From JAKBEU01 sp036172095 (GTDB lineage Bacteria > Patescibacteriota > Microgenomatia > UBA1406 > GWC2-37-13), in the NCBI GenBank assembly GCA_036172095.1, contig JAVHSH010000023.1:1-64000 (forward strand): a DNA stretch of 64,000 bases, given 5' to 3'. The notes under the pieces are model-generated. The model was not told the origin of the DNA, searched no databases, and saw nothing but the letters and a program-made list of their open reading frames with translations. A program made the translations under genes and the position numbers. Below are positions 58,650 through 64,000 of this stretch, one piece after another. Numbering within the stretch: the first letter of the stretch is position 1; every line of letters starts with the position of its first letter.

Positions 58650-61027
58650 ATCTTTTTTTCGAGCGCAACCGGAAATACTTCATTGGCGTGCTCGACAAAT
58701 ATGAAATTGAGTTTGCTTTTGACGCTTTCTGGGATATCTTCCAAATCTTTCTTATTGTCTTTCGGCATGATTATGGTCTTTACTCCAGCTCTTTGCGCGG
58801 CAATGACTTTCTCTTTGACACCACCTATTTCAAGCGCTCTTCCACGAAGAGTCATCTCTCCCGTCATCGCAACATCTTTTTTGAATGGATTCTTCGTAAG
58901 GGCTGAAACCATCGCTGTCGTTATGGCAAGCCCTGCGGATGGGCCATCTTTTGGTACCGCACCTTCAGGGACATGGACATGGATATCTATCGTATGATAA
59001 AAATCCTTTTCCAATTTGAATTTGCTCCATTGAGAACGTACATAGGAAAGTGCTGCTTGGCACGATTCCTTCATGACATCACCAAGTTGGCCTGTCAACG
59101 TAAGGGCTCCTTTTCCCGGCATGATAGCAACCTCGATGAAGAGCACATCTCCTCCGGCTTGCGTCCATGCAAGTCCCGTGGACATACCGATTGTATTTTT
59201 TGTTTCGAGGACCGAGTCAGAATATTTGTAGGGGCCAAGATATGATGGAATCTTTGCGGAATTTACCGTGACTGTCACATCTTTTTTCTCGACCAACTCT
59301 CGCGCTCTTTTTCTGAACACTGTCGCGATTTGCCGTTCTAGCTCTCTGACACCGGCCTCTCTGGTATATCGTCTGATGATGAGCTTAAGACCACCATCAT
59401 TTATCGATCCTTCTTTTGCCGCAACGCTGTGTGCTTCCTGTTGTTTTTTCATGAGGTATTGTTTTCCTATGTGAAATTTTTCCTCTTCCGTATATCCTGG
59501 GAAATGGATTATCTCAAGTCGGTCACGCAACGCATCTGGAATCGTATCGAGCATGTTTGCCGTGGTGATAAAGAATACATCAGACAGATCATAAGGGACT
59601 TCGAGATAATGATCAGAGAATGCATGATTCTGTTCAGGGTCTAGCGCCTCAAGTAGAGCGGCTGATGCATCCCCTCGATAATCGCGCCCAATCTTATCTA
59701 TCTCATCAAGCATGAATAACGGATTCCGCGTTCCGGCTTGTTTGATACCCTGGATAATGCGACCTGGCATTGCGCCAACATACGTTCTTCTGTGCCCGCG
59801 GATTTCCGCTTCGTCACGGACTCCACCCAATGATACTTTGACGAATTTTCGACCAAGTGCACGAGCTATCGAGCGTCCCAATGACGTCTTTCCGACTCCT
59901 GGAGGTCCTGCGAAACAGATTATTGTGGGCTGGAAATTTTTCTTTTGTATCCCTTTTCCTTTTTCCAGGATTTTATCTTTAGATCGTTTCAGTTCAATGA
60001 CTGCAAGATATTCAAGAATTCGTTCTTTGATTTTTTTCAGCCCATAATGATCTTCATTCAGTATCTTTTCCGCAACCTTTATGTCAATTTCATTACCAAC
60101 ATCATTTTTCCAAGGAAGTTCCACTAACCAATCAAGATAGTTACGAACATAGGATGTCTCGGGATTATATTGAGACATACCAGCTAATTTTTTCAGCTCT
60201 TTCATAGCTTTATCCTCAACTTCTTTGGTCATTCCGGCTTTTTTTATCTTTATCTCATATTCTTTCGTATCTTTCCCACCTTCATTTCCTCCCAACTCTT
60301 CCTCAATCGTCTTCATCTTTTCCTTCAAGAAGGTTTCCTTCATGCCACGCTCAAACTTCTTCTGTGTTTTGGCGGAGATATTCTGTTCGATTTCAAGAAT
60401 TTTCACTTCTCTATTGATAAACTCAACTTCCTGAGTCAATCGTTTCTTCAAGCTTGATTCTTCGAGCAATTTTTGGCGCTCTTCCTCTTTCAATTCAAGT
60501 ACTGCAGCTATCTGATATGAAAAATCAGCAGGAGTTGATACATTGAGTATATTCATGAGGAACACGAAGTCCACTGCCTTCCCATAATTAATCGCTTTTT
60601 TCATCTGTTGAGAAATATATTTCACCGTTGCATTTATTTGGTCACCTGCATCCAAAATATCGACCACCTGTTCTATTTTTGCTTCAAAATAAGGAACTTC
60701 TTTCGTGTATTCGATAATTTTGACTTTTTCAATTCCCTTTACCATCGTGTTCACCTCGCCTTTTTCTCCGATTACAGTCTTTTCTATTGAGACAAGCACG
60801 CCGATTTGTACAAGATCTTCTTTCTTTGGATCTTCATCATTGATGTTTTTTTGCATTATGATGACCATCTTTTTATCCCTTTTAAGTGCCTCATTGATTG
60901 TCGCTATACTTTTTGTTCGCCCGAAAATGAGCACATTTTCTGTTTTGGGGAAGACAAGTCCATCACGGACCGCAATAACGGGGTATGAAGGTAACTCTGG
61001 TTTATTTTGTGGTAGAAAAAATGACAT
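58646..61027 (-). CDS. lon: ATP-dependent protease Lon
   Basis: 793 residues. N-terminal LON substrate-binding domain (YPVIAVRDGLVFPKTENVL), AAA+ module with Walker A ICFAGPPGVGKTSLG and Walker B NPLFMLDEIDKI, and an S16 protease domain with GAVPKDGPSAGLAITTAMV (catalytic Ser) and the Lys of GGVKEKVIAAQRAGV. Degrades damaged and regulatory proteins in the cytoplasm. The promoter gives an almost leaderless start. Confidence 0.96.
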   Translation of the reverse strand: MSFFLPQNKPELPSYPVIAVRDGLVFPKTENVLIFGRTKSIATINEALKRDKKMVIIMQKNINDEDPKKEDLVQIGVLVSIEKTVIGEKGEVNTMVKGIEKVKIIEYTKEVPYFEAKIEQVVDILDAGDQINATVKYISQQMKKAINYGKAVDFVFLMNILNVSTPADFSYQIAAVLELKEEERQKLLEESSLKKRLTQEVEFINREVKILEIEQNISAKTQKKFERGMKETFLKEKMKTIEEELGGNEGGKDTKEYEIKIKKAGMTKEVEDKAMKELKKLAGMSQYNPETSYVRNYLDWLVELPWKNDVGNEIDIKVAEKILNEDHYGLKKIKERILEYLAVIELKRSKDKILEKGKGIQKKNFQPTIICFAGPPGVGKTSLGRSIARALGRKFVKVSLGGVRDEAEIRGHRRTYVGAMPGRIIQGIKQAGTRNPLFMLDEIDKIGRDYRGDASAALLEALDPEQNHAFSDHYLEVPYDLSDVFFITTANMLDTIPDALRDRLEIIHFPGYTEEEKFHIGKQYLMKKQQEAHSVAAKEGSINDGGLKLIIRRYTREAGVRELERQIATVFRKRARELVEKKDVTVTVNSAKIPSYLGPYKYSDSVLETKNTIGMSTGLAWTQAGGDVLFIEVAIMPGKGALTLTGQLGDVMKESCQAALSYVRSQWSKFKLEKDFYHTIDIHVHVPEGAVPKDGPSAGLAITTAMVSALTKNPFKKDVAMTGEMTLRGRALEIGGVKEKVIAAQRAGVKTIIMPKDNKKDLEDIPESVKSKLNFIFVEHANEVFPVALEKKI

Positions 61028-61035
61028 ATATTGGC

Positions 61036-61064
61036 ACTATAACAAATGGTTTGCTAATTGTCAA
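61036..61064 (-). promoter_or_regulatory. Promoter of lon
   Basis: TTGACA (61064-61059), 17-base spacer, TATAGT (61041-61036), ending 8 bases before the lon ATG. No CIRCE or HrcA-like operator is seen. Confidence 0.7.
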
Positions 61065-61070
61065 TTGACA

Positions 61071-61922
61071 TTATATAAATTCTTCAGCAAGCGATACTAC
61101 TCCACTAAAGGGAGCTTGATTGAGAAGGGATACGTCCTTATTTTGTACCGCAAGAGTATGATACGCCTCTCTATTTGTTTCATAGAGCACACCAAGGGCA
61201 AACCGTTCTTCCTGTATGCCGAATGCGACTTGAAGCGCTTTCATCTTGTCTGACGCATCGTGGGAGGCGTCCAGCTTATAAACGTGTTTCATATAGTATT
61301 GATAGGTGTTTTTTTTGTTGAATGTGACGCAGGGTTGTAACACATTGACGACGGAAAATCCTGAATGTTGTAGTGCCTTTTTGATTGTCTCAACCATATG
61401 TTTTGTGTCTCCTGCAAATGTCTGAGCGACGAAGGAAGCACCTTGAGTGATCGCCAATGCGAGTGGATCAAGTGGAGTTTCGATGATTCCTTGAGGAGTA
61501 GATTTTGATTTCTGGCCCTTTTCAGCCATAGGTGAAACTTGTCCAGTTGTCAGACCGTACACGTTATTATCATGGATTATGACTTTCACATCATGATTGC
61601 CTCGACATGCATGGAGAAAATGATTTCCTCCTTCTCCATAGCAATCCCCATCTCCAACGACTGCAAGGACAGGCATCTGATGATTCGCAAGCTTCATGCC
61701 GATTGCGGTCGCAATAGCTCTTCCATGAAGTCCGTGCATCGCATATGCATTCAAGAAGTCATTCATGTTTCCTGAGCATCCGATTCCGAACGAAACCATG
61801 GTAGAAGATGGCGAATAACTAAGTTCTGCAAGGGCCATTTTTATCCCCATTCCAATTCCCCAGTTACCACATCCGGGACACCAAGTTGGTTTATATCCTG
61901 TAAAATCTTGTACTGTTGCCAT
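61071..61922 (-). CDS. 2-oxoacid:ferredoxin oxidoreductase, beta subunit
   Basis: TPP-binding subunit, 283 residues. It has YKPTWCPGCGNWGIGMGIK near the start (Fe-S or metal Cys pair), FGIGCSGNMNDFL, the TPP motif VVGDGDCYGEGGNHFLHACR followed by IIHDNNVYGLTTGQVSP, and the characteristic CVTFNKKNTY. Converts 2-oxoacids such as pyruvate or 2-oxoglutarate to acyl-CoA with ferredoxin reduction; substrate undetermined. Starts 3 bases after the alpha-subunit stop. Confidence 0.92.
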   Translation of the reverse strand: MATVQDFTGYKPTWCPGCGNWGIGMGIKMALAELSYSPSSTMVSFGIGCSGNMNDFLNAYAMHGLHGRAIATAIGMKLANHQMPVLAVVGDGDCYGEGGNHFLHACRGNHDVKVIIHDNNVYGLTTGQVSPMAEKGQKSKSTPQGIIETPLDPLALAITQGASFVAQTFAGDTKHMVETIKKALQHSGFSVVNVLQPCVTFNKKNTYQYYMKHVYKLDASHDASDKMKALQVAFGIQEERFALGVLYETNREAYHTLAVQNKDVSLLNQAPFSGVVSLAEEFI

Positions 61923-61924
61923 CT

Positions 61925-63634
61925 TTATATTGTTTTCAATAATTGATCAACTACCAACGGTCGCCCATCAAATCGGACGATTTTCTTTTCAATATTTACT
62001 CCTGTTTCCATACGTAATAGTTTCCCAAATTGAGAGGTCGCATTGTTTTCCACGAGTATGCATTTTTCCAAGATTCCTGAAAATAATTCCGTAATCTTTT
62101 GGACATGGAGTGGGTAGAGCGAACTGAAATGGATATAGGCACTATCCTTACCTTGAGCTTTGGCTTGTTTTAGCGTCTCAAGTGCCACACCTTTTGTTGA
62201 ACCCCATCCGACAAGAATGGTTTGTACTTTTTTAATATCACCATATATTTTTGGAGTCAAAAAGTCATTCCGAAGATATGTCTGCCATTTCTTTGCTCTC
62301 TTTTCGACCTGTTGTACACGAACAACATCACTTTCCGTCGTGTGTCCATCTTCAAGGTGCTCATATGAATTTGCCTGATAATACACGCCTTCCTGTCCTG
62401 GCACCAATCGAGGCGAAATACCATCATCGCTCAACGCATATCTCTTATATGTCGCGTCGGCTTTGGTGATGAGTTTTCCTCTTCTTGGTGTATATCCTTC
62501 CATGAACTTTTTTACTTCAGGATACGAAACTGTTGCATGAGATTCTGACAAAAGCATGTCCGAGAGAACGATGACGGGAAGTTGATATGTATCTGCCAGA
62601 TCAAAAGCATATGGTGTCATCTCTATCATTTCTTGATGATCGCCAGGAGCAAGGACAATTTTCTCAAACTCGCCGTGCCCTGCATGCACTGAGAAAAGAA
62701 GATCCCCCTGCTCTGTCCATGTCGGCATTCCGGTCGCTGGACCAGGACGTTGGGAAATAAAAACAACAAGTGGAAGCTCAGTTATACCAGACATCGAAAC
62801 TGCCTCAACCATCAATGCAAATCCTCCTCCGGATGTGCCAACTGCACTTCTTACACCAGCAAATGATGCGCCAAGCGCAGAGTTTATGACGGCGATTTCA
62901 TCTTCAGAATGACGAACCACCATCCCAGTTTTAGCACTCCATCCTGCGAGCGCGGTGAGAACACCAGAGGAAGGAGTCATTGGATATGCCGCATAAAAAC
63001 GGCAGTCTGCTCCAACTGCCCCGTACGCAAACGCTTCATTTCCTGTGAGTACAATCTGTTTGTCAGATTCTCTCTTTTGAAGAAGAGGACGAATATATTG
63101 TTTATATGAAGTCTGAATTTCTTCAAATCCTTTCTCAGCAAATGCACGATTAAGAGCGATAATCGACTCACCTTTTTTCCCGAACTGTTGGCCTAAAATA
63201 GCGACAAGTTCAGAAAGATCTGCTCCACATAATGCCAAAGAGGCACCAAGAGCAACGATATTTTTCATGATGACCTGACCATTCATCTCCTTCAGTATTT
63301 TTTGGAAGTGGACCGCAATTGCGATGCTTTCACCTTCCGGCGTAAACTGATCTGGATCGAATATTACAAGCCCCTCTTTGCTCATCTTGTTTTTGTGGAG
63401 ATCAAACGTCTCTTTATTCAAACAAATAAGGATATCAATTGTTGGTTTTATTGTCGTCACCTGTTCATCACCAAATGTGACGTCGTACGCATTATGCCCT
63501 CCCCGGATAAGAGAAGGATATTCCACGAAGTCATAGGTATGATATCCACTTCGAGAAGCAATCTTCGCAAAAAGAAGGCCTGTCGTCATTATACCGAAAC
63601 CAGCCTCACCACCGATTTTCCATGTGTATTGCAT
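61925..63634 (-). CDS. 2-oxoacid:ferredoxin oxidoreductase, fused gamma-alpha subunit
   Basis: 569 residues. The gamma part (residues 1-185, MQYTWKIGGEAGFGIMTTGL) is fused to the alpha part beginning LTGNEAFAYGAVGADCRFYA with YPMTPSSGVLTALAGW and QRPGPATGMPTWTEQGDLLF. The C-terminal VGWGSTKGVALETLKQAKAQ ends the alpha domain. This gamma-alpha fusion is typical of KorA-type enzymes. Start at 63634 (the open frame begins with a TTG at 63655). Confidence 0.92.
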   Translation of the reverse strand: MQYTWKIGGEAGFGIMTTGLLFAKIASRSGYHTYDFVEYPSLIRGGHNAYDVTFGDEQVTTIKPTIDILICLNKETFDLHKNKMSKEGLVIFDPDQFTPEGESIAIAVHFQKILKEMNGQVIMKNIVALGASLALCGADLSELVAILGQQFGKKGESIIALNRAFAEKGFEEIQTSYKQYIRPLLQKRESDKQIVLTGNEAFAYGAVGADCRFYAAYPMTPSSGVLTALAGWSAKTGMVVRHSEDEIAVINSALGASFAGVRSAVGTSGGGFALMVEAVSMSGITELPLVVFISQRPGPATGMPTWTEQGDLLFSVHAGHGEFEKIVLAPGDHQEMIEMTPYAFDLADTYQLPVIVLSDMLLSESHATVSYPEVKKFMEGYTPRRGKLITKADATYKRYALSDDGISPRLVPGQEGVYYQANSYEHLEDGHTTESDVVRVQQVEKRAKKWQTYLRNDFLTPKIYGDIKKVQTILVGWGSTKGVALETLKQAKAQGKDSAYIHFSSLYPLHVQKITELFSGILEKCILVENNATSQFGKLLRMETGVNIEKKIVRFDGRPLVVDQLLKTI

Positions 63635-63661
63635 ATTGTTTCGTTTGTGCTTCAAATTGTG

Positions 63662-63934
63662 TTATTCTGGAAATACTTTCTTTCCCGTTTCATCAGTGAT
63701 AATAATTGCCGCAACGGGACATGCCTTAGCAGACTCAATTATCGTTTCTGGTGTTTCTTGTTGTGCTGTTTCAAGGACAATTGCCTTTGCTTCATCATCA
63801 AGAATGAATGTTTGAGGTGCTACAGCAATACATGTTGCCGCACCGATACAAAGATTTCTATCGACGGTAAGTCTCAATTTGCCGATTGTCACTGGGCCGG
63901 ATGGATTTTTCTCATCAAGTAGTTTGTCTGCCAT
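63662..63934 (-). CDS. Single-cluster ferredoxin, one cysteine replaced
   Basis: 90 residues. Cluster region RNLCIGAATCIAVAPQTF and SAKACPVAAII. The first three ligand positions of C-x2-C-x2-C are Cys, Ala, Cys, so only three cysteines remain (CxxxxxC plus the CP pair), a pattern found in [3Fe-4S] ferredoxins. It lies directly before the oxidoreductase subunits and is its likely electron acceptor. Upstream lies an A/T-rich gap with a 13-base tandem repeat. Confidence 0.85.
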   Translation of the reverse strand: MADKLLDEKNPSGPVTIGKLRLTVDRNLCIGAATCIAVAPQTFILDDEAKAIVLETAQQETPETIIESAKACPVAAIIITDETGKKVFPE

Positions 63935-63972
63935 AAGATAATAATAAAATTAATAATAAATACAAATAATAA

Positions 63973-63998
63973 ATACTAATATTTGATACTAATATTTG
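63973..63998. repeat. 13-bp perfect tandem repeat ATACTAATATTTG x2
   Basis: Two head-to-tail copies in the A/T-rich region upstream of the ferredoxin gene. The rest of the 63,935-64,000 gap is TAATAATAAAT-like sequence. Possible regulator-binding site; the far side is outside the window. Confidence 0.6.
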
Positions 63999-64000
63999 GT

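Noticed and set aside
1..64000. Alternative genetic code (UGA = Gly)
   Set aside because: UGA ends many recognisable genes at their family-typical length (for example trpB, murB and the GT4 genes).

Overview
The window looks like chromosome from a small-genome bacterium of the Patescibacteria (Candidate Phyla Radiation). Pointers are a very dense layout (no gap over about 110 bases), an AMP-phosphorylase-type nucleoside enzyme, a MurE-like ligase lacking the usual N-terminal domain, a MurL-type epimerase beside murD, and a FemX/glycosyltransferase envelope locus. UGA, UAA and UAG all act as stops, so this is the standard bacterial code and not the UGA=Gly code of Gracilibacteria/Absconditabacteria. 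The exact lineage cannot be fixed from the sequence alone.

Region 1 (1-22,545, all minus strand) is a long division and cell-wall cluster read from mraZ leftwards: mraZ, rsmH, ftsL-like, ftsI, murE-like, pgeF-like, a cation exchanger, murC, murB, murA, a GlmU-like nucleotidyltransferase, yvcK, dgkA, mraY, an SPFH protein, a HUMPS-family protein, a PD-(D/E)XK nuclease, a NYN nuclease, murL, murD, ftsW, murG, ftsQ and the start of ftsA, which runs off the left edge. It covers UDP-GlcNAc to lipid II plus the divisome. murF and ddl are not in the window.

Region 2 (22,546-37,421): murJ is divergent from mraZ and leads murJ, AMP phosphorylase, mltG and an alpha/beta hydrolase. Facing it on the minus strand are rpsO, pnp, ftsK and a second hydrolase-like gene. 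Then come a small membrane protein, metG, a class A penicillin-binding protein and a VIT1/CCC1-like transporter.

Region 3 (37,429-46,451) holds a small anchored unknown protein, then trpR, trpB and trpS. trpR has a TTGACA-N17-TATAAT promoter with an ACTAG-N4-CTAGT operator inside it, and TrpRS carries an N-terminal YbaK-like domain. An acyltransferase, rarA and a secreted beta-propeller protein follow.

Region 4 (46,472-58,649) holds an RmlC-like protein, trmH and a CAU tRNA on the minus strand, then a plus-strand envelope-glycan operon: GT2, O-antigen-ligase-like, GT39-like, four GT4-type transferases, an alkaline-phosphatase-superfamily enzyme and FemX. Region 5 (58,646-64,000, minus) has lon and a 2-oxoacid:ferredoxin oxidoreductase operon (ferredoxin, alpha, beta).

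Two themes cut across the window. First, at about ten transcription-unit starts a -10 hexamer ends 7-9 bases before the ATG, suggesting mRNAs with almost no 5' leader, while genes inside operons rely on overlaps or an occasional Shine-Dalgarno. Second, short degenerate tandem arrays with a 7-base period, each with a different unit, sit at gene ends and spacers and in one case inside murE. No CRISPR array, insertion sequence, prophage or rRNA gene was seen.
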